From assembly GCA_016710135.1 (NCBI GenBank), contig JADJLM010000001.1, positions 1,178,001 through 1,242,000 on the forward strand: 64,000 nt of DNA, in the 5' to 3' direction. A program made the position numbers and the translations under genes. The notes under the pieces are model-generated. The model was given only the letters and a program-made list of their open reading frames with translations. It did not search any database and was not told the origin of the DNA. Below are positions 1 to 8,135 of the stretch, in pieces (the first letter of the stretch is position 1; every line of letters starts with the position of its first letter). The DNA is from Nitrosomonas sp. GTDB lineage: Bacteria; Pseudomonadota; Gammaproteobacteria; Burkholderiales; Nitrosomonadaceae.

Positions 1-252
1 TTCTAGGTAGGCTGATTTTAGAAGCAAATCCGTTAAAAAAGCTTCAGAAAGTCCAGTATCTTCTATTCTCTGAGGCACGGGTAATTCTAAATTCAAATAT
101 TGAGCCAATTGTTCCTGCGTTACAAAACCCAAATACGTGATTGCATAAGCTAGTTGCCTTCCATTATGCTTTTGCTAGGTATAAGCTTGCGCTAGCTGTG
201 AAGATGTCAATAACCCATCCTGAACCAACTGTTCCCCAATTGAATTTTGCAT
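1..252 (-). pseudogene. GspE/PilB-type N-terminal (MshEN-like) domain, broken, runs off window
   Basis: Reading leftward from an ATG at 252, the translation starts MQNSIGEQLVQDGLLTSSQL and continues with an LGFVTQEQLAQYLNLELP stretch. This is the paired-helix pattern of the N-terminal domain of type II secretion and type IV pilus assembly ATPases (GspE/PilB/MshE), which binds nucleotide or cyclic di-GMP in some members. An in-frame TAG at 175-177 interrupts it after about 25 codons, and the same frame is open again to the window edge. Either the gene is dead or the stop is a sequence error. This stop is not beside a homopolymer, unlike the other lesions in the window. The ATPase part lies outside the window, so the exact family is uncertain. 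Confidence 0.55.
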
Positions 253-442
253 TGCTAACTGTTTATCCTTAAAAATTTATTGATGTTTACAGATAAAGCG
301 CAATTCACCCTAAGCTCATTCGTAATGCGCTGACCCTAAATACTGCTAATCGACTCGTGCTTGGACAAAAAATGTACCACTCAATCTACACTGTTATTCC
401 ACTCTGCAAAATAAGGATTAAGTTGGTAATTAGGGAGCTTCT

Positions 443-456
443 TTGATCCATATCAA
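443..456. promoter_or_regulatory. FNR/CRP-family binding site candidate
   Basis: The sequence TTGATCCATATCAA is a perfect inverted repeat with the FNR consensus TTGAT-N4-ATCAA. It lies about 190 bases upstream of the leftward fragment at 1-252 and about 55 bases upstream of a small rightward ATG at 512. A Crp/Fnr-family regulator is encoded at 62082-62837, but no functional link is shown. A 10-base match can occur by chance. Confidence 0.4.
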
Positions 457-511
457 TGTGAATCGCTTCAGGTTTCCGGAGACTTTATTTCTTATGAGAA
501 GAGGATATGTA

Positions 512-565
512 ATGAAAAAAATGAGATATTCCCAGGATATTCGGGAGAAAGCTTCCAGCCAGTGA
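512..565 (+). pseudogene. IS630-like transposase N-terminal scrap
   Basis: An 18-codon frame, with GAAGAGGA upstream as a possible ribosome binding site, encodes MKKMRYSQDIREKASSQ and then stops. The MxYSQDxREKA opening is typical of the helix-turn-helix start of IS630-type transposases. Nothing of the catalytic part remains. The stop falls directly before the stem-loop at 570-601. It is too short for certainty. Confidence 0.35.
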
Positions 566-569
566 ATCC

Positions 570-601
570 CACTCCCCTCGCTAATTCCGCAGAGGGGAGT
601 G
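570..601 (-). terminator. Stem-loop after the lipoprotein gene
   Basis: CACTCCCCTC and GAGGGGAGTG form a perfect 10-base stem around a 12-base loop, just beyond the 3' end of the leftward lipoprotein gene that stops at 616. No clear U-run follows on the minus strand, so it may be a weak terminator or an RNA-stabilising hairpin. Confidence 0.5.
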
Positions 602-615
602 AAGTGCACATTAAT

Positions 616-2073
616 TTAAGTCAAGCCACGGCACAGCAATATGTCTGCCACTTGTTTTTGGTAAACTTTATCGTCGAGCTTACGCTCGCGTAGTTTAATC
701 ATGTACCCAATAATCTTCTCATCTGTATACCCGTTACCGGCTTTGCAATTAGACAAAACTCCTACTAACAGATCTTCAACCTTTCTTTGTTCTTTACCAC
801 TAATTGGATATCTTGGTTTTTGCGGTGGATTTTCAGAATCTTCCCCTTCTGTCCAAAGATTAATGAAGTGATTGAGTGCAATATTTTTATCTTTCTTATC
901 ACTATTCTCATCCTGAGCAGCTAATACCTTTAACTGGCGGACCATTAGGTCAGCAGCTCTCATTTCTTTTATCTGCGCTGCTAATTGATTTAGGCTATCG
1001 GTTGGGGCTGCTTCACGAAAAATTGGCGCTCTTTCTTGGGCTATTTCCTGAGAAAGTGTTGAAAGTGTTTGAAACATTGCCTGATGCACATCATTCTCTA
1101 TTGGTGACTCAGCCTTATTAACTTCAACGACAATATAGGAATTTTCCCGGTAATAGCATTCTGGTGGGTACTCTCCAGGTACCTCTTTACATGGTTTATT
1201 AGTAGCTTTATTTTTTTTATAAATGAGTTTACCGCTCATTTCATCGTACTCAAGCTTATCCCAATCCGTAGATTGATATCTGTTCTTTTCACGAATAAAT
1301 ATATAGTCCCCTGTCAGTAAAATACCTGTACTAAGATCAGCCACACTTCCTTTCGCTGATTTGAATTCAGCAGTAAAATGATAAGCTCGATCGTCTTGAT
1401 CGTCGGTAATTAAAGTACCTGCTAACTGAGCTAATGGCCCAGCAAGAGGTGACGCCGGTGGATAAAAGGTGGATCCAATTGCTGCTAGATTAGTTAGTAG
1501 TTGCCGTAATTGTGGTCCCGGTGTATCAAGTTCTACGATATAAATATCCAACACGAATGGTTTTCCGCCATAAGAAAGTGGTCCATAAATTGAACTCAAA
1601 TTCGACAAATTTAAGAACTGTCCTTCCCATACATCATCTGAGTAAAACACAACACGTGCATTTTTCTTTCCATTGGGACCAAAATCAAGCTTCTTGCCAC
1701 TCCCAACTTCAAATGCATTGACGACAACTGCAATTTCACCATTCGCCGGTTCCATTCTCCGAATAATTCGTAATGGGCTGCGAAATTCAGAAAAATCTTT
1801 AATAAACACTTGCTTAAGGGATATTAGTAGAGGATCGTCCGCTTTGACAATATGCGCGGAATTAGCTTCCTTAGGTTGAATGTATTTCACTTTACTAAAA
1901 TCACCAGAAGGTTGACCTTGCTGATTATTAGGGCTAGCACCTCGATTAATATAACGGTAGTCAGTGGCACCTTCATTGGAAATTGCGCAGCTAACCAATA
2001 AAGGTAGTACTAGAAAAATCAATAATAGTGCAGATTTCCCCCCTAAATAGCGCACTACGGTTCGCGATTTCAT
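616..2073 (-). CDS. Large lipoprotein of unknown function
   Basis: A 485-residue protein with a type II signal peptide: positive start, hydrophobic core and lipobox LLVSC with the lipidated Cys at residue 29. It is therefore expected to be anchored on the periplasmic face of a membrane. I do not recognise the family. The mature part is hydrophilic and mixed, with no transmembrane segments. The ATG is preceded by GAGGAG, which supports this start. It stands alone: upstream are 350 bases with a CRP-like site (2173-2188) and downstream a stem-loop, so it is probably a single-gene transcript under its own control. A role in envelope or secretion machinery is possible, but nothing in the sequence fixes it. 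Confidence 0.75.
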   Translation of the reverse strand: MKSRTVVRYLGGKSALLLIFLVLPLLVSCAISNEGATDYRYINRGASPNNQQGQPSGDFSKVKYIQPKEANSAHIVKADDPLLISLKQVFIKDFSEFRSPLRIIRRMEPANGEIAVVVNAFEVGSGKKLDFGPNGKKNARVVFYSDDVWEGQFLNLSNLSSIYGPLSYGGKPFVLDIYIVELDTPGPQLRQLLTNLAAIGSTFYPPASPLAGPLAQLAGTLITDDQDDRAYHFTAEFKSAKGSVADLSTGILLTGDYIFIREKNRYQSTDWDKLEYDEMSGKLIYKKNKATNKPCKEVPGEYPPECYYRENSYIVVEVNKAESPIENDVHQAMFQTLSTLSQEIAQERAPIFREAAPTDSLNQLAAQIKEMRAADLMVRQLKVLAAQDENSDKKDKNIALNHFINLWTEGEDSENPPQKPRYPISGKEQRKVEDLLVGVLSNCKAGNGYTDEKIIGYMIKLRERKLDDKVYQKQVADILLCRGLT

Positions 2074-2620
2074 GACAAGTTAACTCCTCTTCACATTATT
2101 TAAAAGGCATGCAAAAAAATAATCGACTTATGCCTGTCAATATTAATGCTAGCATGGATTCCAACCAGAATCAGTGATAAACATCACATCAGGTCAAGCT
2201 GTTACAGATTGTTAGATTTTTCAGGCGCTAAGTAACTTGAGGCTCAGTCAATTTACCTACTCACTGCCTTAGTACTTTTGAGAATTTATAGCGTTTGTTT
2301 GTTGATTTCAACCCGATCGTACAGTTTCACAAACAAATGGGCTTTACTCAGTTTTAAGATTCACATCAGTTATCAAATCTTCGATCACTTTGAGAATTAC
2401 GTTGAAGATCACGCGCGCTCATCAATAGAAACTGTTACATAAATAATTGCGCACATGCTGAGAGGCTCTATTGACAGCATCGAGTAATTCCGATTTTTTT
2501 GTCCAGTCGTTGCTGCTTCCAGTCTGACTGTCCGATACAGTCGCCTGCTTTGCAGTCCATCTAATGTCGAGAAAAATCCCATGGTAAGAGGCAGTTATAT
2601 CAATCGCACGATGATAAATC
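2074..2620. other. Intergenic region upstream of the lipoprotein gene
   Basis: About 550 bases lie between the lipoprotein start and the radical SAM gene end. They contain the CRP-like site at 2173-2188 and a small 6-base stem-loop at 2526-2542. An 82-codon leftward frame (2422-2670) overlaps the neighbouring gene and is not accepted as a gene. Nothing else is recognised. Confidence 0.45.
2173..2188. promoter_or_regulatory. CRP-like operator candidate
   Basis: AGTGATAAACATCACA matches the Escherichia coli CRP pattern TGTGA-N6-TCACA at nine of ten half-site positions and is itself an inverted repeat. It is centred about 107 bases upstream of the lipoprotein ATG at 2073, a plausible activator distance. 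Whether this organism has a CRP of that specificity is unknown. Confidence 0.4.
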
Positions 2621-3424
2621 CTAGGAATACGCCTTAACTTCAATACCCAATGCCTTAATTCTATCTGCAAGTTGTGCTAACCACTGATCGGATACTTTCG
2701 ACAGCCGATCGGCTTCCCCTTGCATTGGCGGGCGTGCCAACCCGTAGAGCAAGACACCTTGTAACAAGATTTTTGTATCGCGTGTTTGCTGCATGAAATC
2801 CAAATAAGCGTTAACCTCACTTTCGCTGGGTGGTTGACCATCGATTTGCAACACGCAGGTTTGAATCCAGGTGGGACACAGCGCTGCTGCTATTTTCAAA
2901 TGACGCTTAATCGTGCCATTACTGATACTTGTTCCATTAATCAATTGCCTACGGTCTGGAATAGCGCTATCGAGTTTAAACCAAACTTCACCATTGAGAG
3001 TTGCCATACGGGCAATTCCGCGCTGCACGGCGATGCGGTTGATTAAACTCCCATTGGTAATCAACACCAGTTTGATCGATTCAGCTAAGGCAAAATCGCG
3101 TTTCACGCGCGCGATAACTTCGATGACGTCAACAAATTCTTTAGCACTTGTGGGTTCACCGTTACCCGATAACGCCATATCGTTAATTCGCTGACATTCG
3201 GGTGACACTTGCTGGGACATGAAATCTCCTTCCAGCAATTCTCGCAAAAAAATCCTCAATTCCTGTTCCAGCAATGGTAAATCAATGGTTGGTGCAGTAC
3301 CACGGGTCAGGTTCGGCACTTGGCAATAGATACAACGCCAATTACACGCATTATTGGGATTGAGATTAATGCCGATCGATACCCCGCCCGAGCGGCGTGA
3401 GATCACAGGGTAAACATAAGTCAT
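2621..3424 (-). CDS. Radical SAM protein (COG0731-like)
   Basis: A 267-residue radical S-adenosylmethionine enzyme. The cluster motif ACNWRCIYCQ supplies three cysteines (27, 31, 34) in the CX3CX2C spacing that binds the 4Fe-4S cluster. A SAM-binding LSGNGEPT segment follows near residue 88. The overall pattern resembles the stand-alone radical SAM proteins related to the TYW1/Fe-S oxidoreductase group rather than QueE, although the gene is divergent from queD with only 71 bases between the starts. The substrate is not evident. Length is normal for the group. The start is the first ATG and the only one before the cluster motif. Confidence 0.75.
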   Translation of the reverse strand: MTYVYPVISRRSGGVSIGINLNPNNACNWRCIYCQVPNLTRGTAPTIDLPLLEQELRIFLRELLEGDFMSQQVSPECQRINDMALSGNGEPTSAKEFVDVIEVIARVKRDFALAESIKLVLITNGSLINRIAVQRGIARMATLNGEVWFKLDSAIPDRRQLINGTSISNGTIKRHLKIAAALCPTWIQTCVLQIDGQPPSESEVNAYLDFMQQTRDTKILLQGVLLYGLARPPMQGEADRLSKVSDQWLAQLADRIKALGIEVKAYS

Positions 3425-3495
3425 CCCGACAATATCGCGGCGATGATCTTGCGTTGTTAAGGTTTTCGTTTGATTGGCAATGATATAATTCCCCT

Positions 3496-3951
3496 ATGTT
3501 AATTACACGTCGTTTAGAATTCGATGCCGGTCATCGAATTTCCACCCATACCAGCCAATGTCGACATTTACATGGTCACCGCTATGCCATCGAGGTCACC
3601 TTATCGGGAAATATTATCGCCGAGGAAGGTGTGCCAGAACAAGGCATGGTCATGGATTTTTCTGAGGTTAAACGCATTGTACGGGAACAAATTGTCGATC
3701 GGTGGGATCATGCCTTTCTCGTCTATAAAAACGATACAACTGTAGTCGATTTTTTGCATTCCTTGCAAAACCATAAAACTATTATTCTGGATTCTCAACC
3801 GACTGCTGAAAACTTAGCCAACACTGCGTTCTTGATATTAGATCAAGCATTCCAAGAAAATTACGGAGATCGGCTAAAGTTAGAGCGGGTGCGACTCTAT
3901 GAAACCCCCAATTGCTGGGCAGATGCAACTCGAATTCATCACGGCACTTAA
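3496..3951 (+). CDS. queD: 6-carboxytetrahydropterin synthase / 6-pyruvoyl-tetrahydropterin synthase family
   Basis: A 151-residue enzyme of the PTPS/QueD family, which converts 7,8-dihydroneopterin triphosphate to 6-carboxytetrahydropterin in the queuosine (preQ0) pathway. The zinc ligands are visible as DAGHR (His13) and HLHGH (His26, His28). The catalytic Cys is in SQCRH (Cys22), and the C-terminal ETPNCWADA segment carries the pterin-anchoring Glu. All core residues are present. It is followed after 26 bases by tatD on the same strand. No other queuosine genes are in the window, so a folate or biopterin-side role cannot be excluded. Confidence 0.85.
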   Translation: MLITRRLEFDAGHRISTHTSQCRHLHGHRYAIEVTLSGNIIAEEGVPEQGMVMDFSEVKRIVREQIVDRWDHAFLVYKNDTTVVDFLHSLQNHKTIILDSQPTAENLANTAFLILDQAFQENYGDRLKLERVRLYETPNCWADATRIHHGT

Positions 3952-3977
3952 TCGTTTTCTTTTGGATCTATTTCACC

Positions 3978-4763
3978 ATGTTCATTGATTCACATTGTCA
4001 CCTTGATTTTCCTGACCTTGCTGCAAATTTACCCGAATTACTCGACAATATGGCACAGAATCAGGTAAGCCATGCGCTCTGCGTCAGCGTTAATCTGGAG
4101 GATTTTCCGCGGGTACGCGCGCTTGCTGAAACTCACGACCACCTCTATGCTTCAGTTGGGGTGCATCCTGATTATGAAAATATTACCGAGCCGACTGTTT
4201 CTCAACTCACTGAACTCGCCCAGCACCCTAAAATCATTGCTATTGGTGAAACGGGGTTGGATTATTTTCGGATTAAGGGTGATTTAGATTGGCAACGCGA
4301 CCGCTTTCGCCGCCATATCCGAGCGGCCAAGGAAAGCCAGAAACCACTCATCATTCATACCCGAGAAGCCGCGCAAGATACCTTGCGCATCATGCAAGAA
4401 GAAGGTGCGGCAGCAATTGGTGGCGTAATGCACTGCTTTACGGAAAATTGGGATGTTGCACAACGTGCAATCGAGATGAATTTTTATATTTCTTTTTCAG
4501 GCATCGTCACGTTCAAAAATGCCTTGATGTTAAAAGAAGTCGCCCGAAAAGTGCCCTTAAACCGCATGTTGATTGAAACCGATTCGCCTTATCTCGCCCC
4601 CGTTCCACACCGTGGAAAAACGAATCAACCGGCGTTTGTTAAACATGTGGCCGAAGAAATTGCCCGGTTGCGGGAAACCAGCCTTGATGAAATCGCTACC
4701 GCGACAACTGAGAACTTTAATACTTTGTTCCGTTTAACACGTACTCCATTCATAACTCATTGA
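3978..4763 (+). CDS. tatD: TatD family metal-dependent hydrolase/DNase
   Basis: A 261-residue TIM-barrel metal hydrolase. The start is set at the ATG giving MFIDSHCHLDF, because the HxH metal motif (His6, His8) sits at the extreme N-terminus in this family; the longer frame from 3912 would overlap queD. Also visible are GETGLDYFR, the metal-binding IHTREA and HCFTE, and the C-terminal IETDSPYLAP. Members are 3'-5' exonucleases or D-aminoacyl-tRNA-type hydrolases acting in DNA quality control. The specific family member (TatD, YcfH or YjjV type) cannot be fixed by eye. It ends 13 bases from the convergent radC. Confidence 0.85.
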   Translation: MFIDSHCHLDFPDLAANLPELLDNMAQNQVSHALCVSVNLEDFPRVRALAETHDHLYASVGVHPDYENITEPTVSQLTELAQHPKIIAIGETGLDYFRIKGDLDWQRDRFRRHIRAAKESQKPLIIHTREAAQDTLRIMQEEGAAAIGGVMHCFTENWDVAQRAIEMNFYISFSGIVTFKNALMLKEVARKVPLNRMLIETDSPYLAPVPHRGKTNQPAFVKHVAEEIARLRETSLDEIATATTENFNTLFRLTRTPFITH

Positions 4764-4776
4764 GTTAAAAAGGTTA

Positions 4777-5451
4777 TTAAAGCAAGCCCCGTTCTGCAAA
4801 TGAAGTAATGCCTTCTGAACCCACAATAAAGTGATCCAGAACTTTAACTTCCACATAGGCAAGCGCTTGTTTCAACGACTGAGTCAATACCTCATCAGCA
4901 CGACTGGGTTCGGCATGCCCTGATGGATGATTATGGGCAAAAATGATGGCTGCAGCATTGTAAAATAACGCGCGTTTGATGATTTCTCGTGCATAAACAC
5001 TAGTTTCGGTCAATGTTCCACTAAATAATTCCTCACTTTGGATAACGCAGTTTCTGGCATCTAAAAAGAGACCCATAAACACTTCATGCTGCCTATGCGC
5101 AAGGTTAAGTCGCAAAAATTGGCGTACTTGCTGCGGTGAAGTCATGACATCACTTTGTTTTAAACCGAATTCTAGTGCGCGTTGTGCCATTTCCAGTGTC
5201 GCTTTGAGTTGTACGTACTTAGCCACACCTAATCCCGGTATTTGACAAAATGATTGCTGATCCGCGCTGAATAGTTCAGCCAAACTCCCAAAATGATTCA
5301 GTAATTCTCTAGCGAGATCGACGGCGCTCTTTCCAGTAATACCAGTGCGTAAGAAAATGGCAAGTAATTCTGAATCGGAAAGGCTAGCAGGACCATAATG
5401 CAGTAATTTTTCACGAGGACGATCTAATTCCGGCCAGTCACTAATTGCCAT
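4777..5451 (-). CDS. radC: RadC family JAB/MPN-domain protein
   Basis: A 224-residue protein with an N-terminal helix-hairpin-helix region (QIPGLGVAK near residue 70) followed by an MPN/JAMM metal-binding domain. The JAMM signature is HNHPSG followed by an Asp (His173, His175, Asp186). The family is historically named DNA repair protein RadC, but that role is doubtful, and its members are probable metalloproteases or DNA-processing factors. Length and motif are normal. It is convergent with tatD and divergent from coaBC. Confidence 0.85.
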   Translation of the reverse strand: MAISDWPELDRPREKLLHYGPASLSDSELLAIFLRTGITGKSAVDLARELLNHFGSLAELFSADQQSFCQIPGLGVAKYVQLKATLEMAQRALEFGLKQSDVMTSPQQVRQFLRLNLAHRQHEVFMGLFLDARNCVIQSEELFSGTLTETSVYAREIIKRALFYNAAAIIFAHNHPSGHAEPSRADEVLTQSLKQALAYVEVKVLDHFIVGSEGITSFAERGLL

Positions 5452-5598
5452 TGTATTTCTCTATCGAGTTAACCATGAGCCATGTAATCGGTCATTCTAA
5501 ATAAAACTACACAAGGTCAAAAATCATCGTAATATGTGATACAACAGCATCAATAATGCGTTCTCATAACCCATTACGACTTATCAATTTTGTGCAGT

Positions 5599-6804
5599 AT
5601 GAACACAATCAGCGCGCTTACAGGCAGAAAACTGATACTGGGCATAACCGGTGGCATCGCAGCGTATAAAGCAGCTGAGCTCGCTCGACTCCTAATCAAA
5701 GAAGGGGTAATCATCCAAACTGTGATGACCCAAGCTGCCTGCCGTTTCTTAGGACCAGAAACCCTTCATGCGTTAACAGGGAATCCGGTATATACTGAAC
5801 TTTGGGGAGACTCCCTACAAAATTCGATGGCCCATATTGAATTAACCCGTAGTAGCGATGTGATACTCATTGTACCGACCAGTGCCAATTTCATTGCAAA
5901 ACTGGCACAAGGTATTGCGGATGATCTACTTTCTACGCTTTGCTTAGCGCGCAATTGCCCTTTGATCATCGCGCCAGCCATGAATAAACAGATGTTTGAA
6001 AACCCAGCGACACAGCGCAACCTCAATACCTTGCGAGCAGATCAGATAACCATCTGGGGGCCTGCTATGGGTGATCAAGCTTGTGGTGAAAATGGGTTGG
6101 GGCGCATGCTCGAGCCCGCGCAACTACAACAAGCCTTACAGGGCTTCTTTGAACCCCAATGGCTCGATGGAAAAAAGGTCCTGATTACTGCAGGTCCAAC
6201 GTATGAACCTATCGATGCGGTTCGCGGCATTATTAATTTGAGTTCAGGCAAGATGGGTTACGCCATCGCAAGTGCAGCTAGCAATGCAGGCGCTACAGTA
6301 ACCCTTATTGCTGGGCCAGTTCATTTGCCTAGACCGACCGTACAACAATTTATCAGCGTAACCAGCGCAGATCAAATGTTCGCGGTTGTCAAAAAGGAAG
6401 TAAAGAACTGTGATATTTTTATCAGTGTAGCAGCGGTTGCAGATTACCGCCCTAAAACCTATCAATCTCAAAAAATAAAAAAATCGAATCAACCGCTAAC
6501 GCTTGAATTAGTTCCTAACCCCGATATCCTTCAGTACGTAGCCCACTTAAAAAAACCACCATTTTGCGTTGGCTTTGCGGCTGAGACGGAAAAACTCGAT
6601 CAATATGCCCAAAAGAAACGGCAACAAAAACGATTACCCTTGATCGTAGCAAATCTTGCACAACAAGCGATGGGTGCAGATGAAAGTACGTTAATTTTGT
6701 TTGATGATCACGGCAAACACGTATTACCACATGCTCCTAAATCTGAACTTGCCCGCCAGCTCATTAAACATATTGGGCAATTATTTGAAAAACAAGGTAC
6801 CTGA
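5599..6804 (+). CDS. coaBC: Bifunctional phosphopantothenoylcysteine decarboxylase/synthetase
   Basis: A 401-residue fusion enzyme of coenzyme A synthesis. The N-terminal flavoprotein half (CoaC, roughly residues 1-180) shows GITGGIAAYK, the catalytic His in MAHIELTR and the substrate clamp APAMNKQMF. The C-terminal half (CoaB) shows ITAGPTYEPID, the nucleotide-binding NLSSGKMG, AAVADYRP and VGFAAET. CoaB couples cysteine to 4'-phosphopantothenate using CTP, and CoaC decarboxylates the product. The ATG at 5599 is preferred to an upstream TTG at 5590. In many betaproteobacteria dut follows directly; here a cytochrome c peroxidase gene lies between them. Confidence 0.92.
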   Translation: MNTISALTGRKLILGITGGIAAYKAAELARLLIKEGVIIQTVMTQAACRFLGPETLHALTGNPVYTELWGDSLQNSMAHIELTRSSDVILIVPTSANFIAKLAQGIADDLLSTLCLARNCPLIIAPAMNKQMFENPATQRNLNTLRADQITIWGPAMGDQACGENGLGRMLEPAQLQQALQGFFEPQWLDGKKVLITAGPTYEPIDAVRGIINLSSGKMGYAIASAASNAGATVTLIAGPVHLPRPTVQQFISVTSADQMFAVVKKEVKNCDIFISVAAVADYRPKTYQSQKIKKSNQPLTLELVPNPDILQYVAHLKKPPFCVGFAAETEKLDQYAQKKRQQKRLPLIVANLAQQAMGADESTLILFDDHGKHVLPHAPKSELARQLIKHIGQLFEKQGT

Positions 6805-6918
6805 AGCATTTAAGTAGCTCTCATTGCGTTGTAAACCTTCGCTTAATTTGATTTAGAATCCATATAATGGTTTTTACATGAAGCAACAAACAACTAGCAT
6901 TAATTCCTTGGAGAATAT

Positions 6919-7989
6919 ATGAAAATAATATTATTTTTAGCACTGATAGTTAGTTCCTATGGGTACGCGCAAAGTGGTCACGATCATGCCAGTGAATCCT
7001 CCCCCAAAGACAACCAGCATAGTGATATGCATGGTCATGGTAGTGGTCACCATGGTATGGGAAATAAGGATGGTATGATGATGCATGGAGGGCATCATCA
7101 ATTAGATAGTGCTACATTAAAACATTTCTTTGAGCCGCTACCGGCATCAATCATCGACGAAAAGAAAAATGCAGCTTTGATTACGCTTGGCAAAAAGCTA
7201 TATCTTGATCCACGGCTTTCGATCAATGATACGATTTCTTGCAATTCTTGCCATCAATTAAACAATTTTGGTGTTGATAGCCAACCTACTTCACCCGGTC
7301 ATGATGGCACACGCGGTGGAAGGAATTCCCCCACGACATTTAACGCTGCACTTCATATTGCTCAATTCTGGGATGGTCGTGCTAAAGATGTGGAAGAACA
7401 GGCGCTTGGCCCAATTCTGAATCCAATCGAAATGGGTATGCCTAGTAAAGAAGCCGTCGTTAACAAACTAAAAAGAATTGATGAATACAAAGTCTTGTTT
7501 GCTGACGCATTCAAAGATGAAAAAGACCCAATTCAATATAAAAATATTGGAAAAGCAATCGGTGCATTCGAGCGTACCTTATTAACTCCTTCTCGTTTCG
7601 ATGATTATCTGCGCGGTGATGAGAAAGCACTCAATGACACTGAGAAACGTGGTTTGACAAAATTTGTCCACATGGGTTGCGCAAATTGCCATAACGGCGT
7701 AGCTATCGGCGGTAATTCATTCAAGAAAATCGGTTTGGTTGAATCCTATGAAACCAAAGATCTCGGTAGATATGAAGTAACTAGCTTGGAAATAGATAAA
7801 AAAGTATTTAAAGTACCAAGTCTTAGAAATATTACCCAAACTGGCCCTTATTTCCATGATGGTTCCGTCGCCACGTTGGAGCAAGCAATTGAAGAAATGG
7901 CTGAACATCAACTGGGGCGCGAAGTAGGCCCTGGTTTTATTAACGATGTTAAAGCATTCTTGGGTGCATTAACCAGCAAAAGTCGGTAA
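6919..7989 (+). CDS. Diheme cytochrome c peroxidase with His/Met-rich N-terminus
   Basis: A 356-residue periplasmic protein with a Sec signal peptide (about residues 1-18, ending YAQ). Two heme c attachment motifs are present: CNSCH (Cys108 to His112) and CANCH (Cys254 to His258). The order and spacing fit the bacterial cytochrome c peroxidase/MauG family, which reduces hydrogen peroxide with electrons from small c-type cytochromes; SLRNITQTGPYFHDG is the usual family segment. Between signal and catalytic part is an unusual stretch (about residues 20-62) full of His, Met, Gly and Asp, which suggests metal binding, perhaps copper. A GGAGA Shine-Dalgarno lies just before the ATG, and a strong hairpin follows at 8022-8048, so it is probably its own transcript. 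Confidence 0.88.
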   Translation: MKIILFLALIVSSYGYAQSGHDHASESSPKDNQHSDMHGHGSGHHGMGNKDGMMMHGGHHQLDSATLKHFFEPLPASIIDEKKNAALITLGKKLYLDPRLSINDTISCNSCHQLNNFGVDSQPTSPGHDGTRGGRNSPTTFNAALHIAQFWDGRAKDVEEQALGPILNPIEMGMPSKEAVVNKLKRIDEYKVLFADAFKDEKDPIQYKNIGKAIGAFERTLLTPSRFDDYLRGDEKALNDTEKRGLTKFVHMGCANCHNGVAIGGNSFKKIGLVESYETKDLGRYEVTSLEIDKKVFKVPSLRNITQTGPYFHDGSVATLEQAIEEMAEHQLGREVGPGFINDVKAFLGALTSKSR

Positions 7990-8021
7990 TTTAAGTACTA
8001 CTTTGTCGAAAACAAAGCCCT

Positions 8022-8048
8022 ATTCCCCACAAGCTAATTGTGGGGAAT
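8022..8048 (+). terminator. Hairpin terminator after cytochrome c peroxidase
   Basis: ATTCCCCACA and TGTGGGGAAT form a perfect 10-base stem with a 7-base loop, 33 bases after the peroxidase stop. A moderately T-rich tail (CTCTTGTTACTT) follows. It is good enough for an intrinsic terminator and separates the peroxidase from the dut remnant. Confidence 0.7.
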
Positions 8049-8135
8049 CTCTTGTTACTTAAGCATGTACTCCTGACTTTGTATTAAAATCCATTTAAAA
8101 ACATCCCAAATTGCACTGACGCCTTAACCCAACTC

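Larger units (their letters stand above)
253..615. other. Intergenic stretch with FNR-type box, IS scrap and hairpin
   Basis: No intact gene is seen. The stretch holds a perfect TTGAT-N4-ATCAA site (443-456), a short IS630-like transposase start (512-565) and a stem-loop at 570-601. All three are listed separately. Nothing else is recognisable. Confidence 0.5.

Noticed and set aside
2526..2542. Small GACTGT/ACAGTC stem-loop after the radical SAM gene
   Set aside because: The 6-bp stem has no T-run and is too weak to call a terminator.
2422..2670. Leftward 82-codon frame overlapping the end of the radical SAM gene
   Set aside because: Its start lies inside the neighbouring gene, no ribosome binding site or family match is seen, and the amino acid pattern is not convincing. 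It could be real, but support is too thin.
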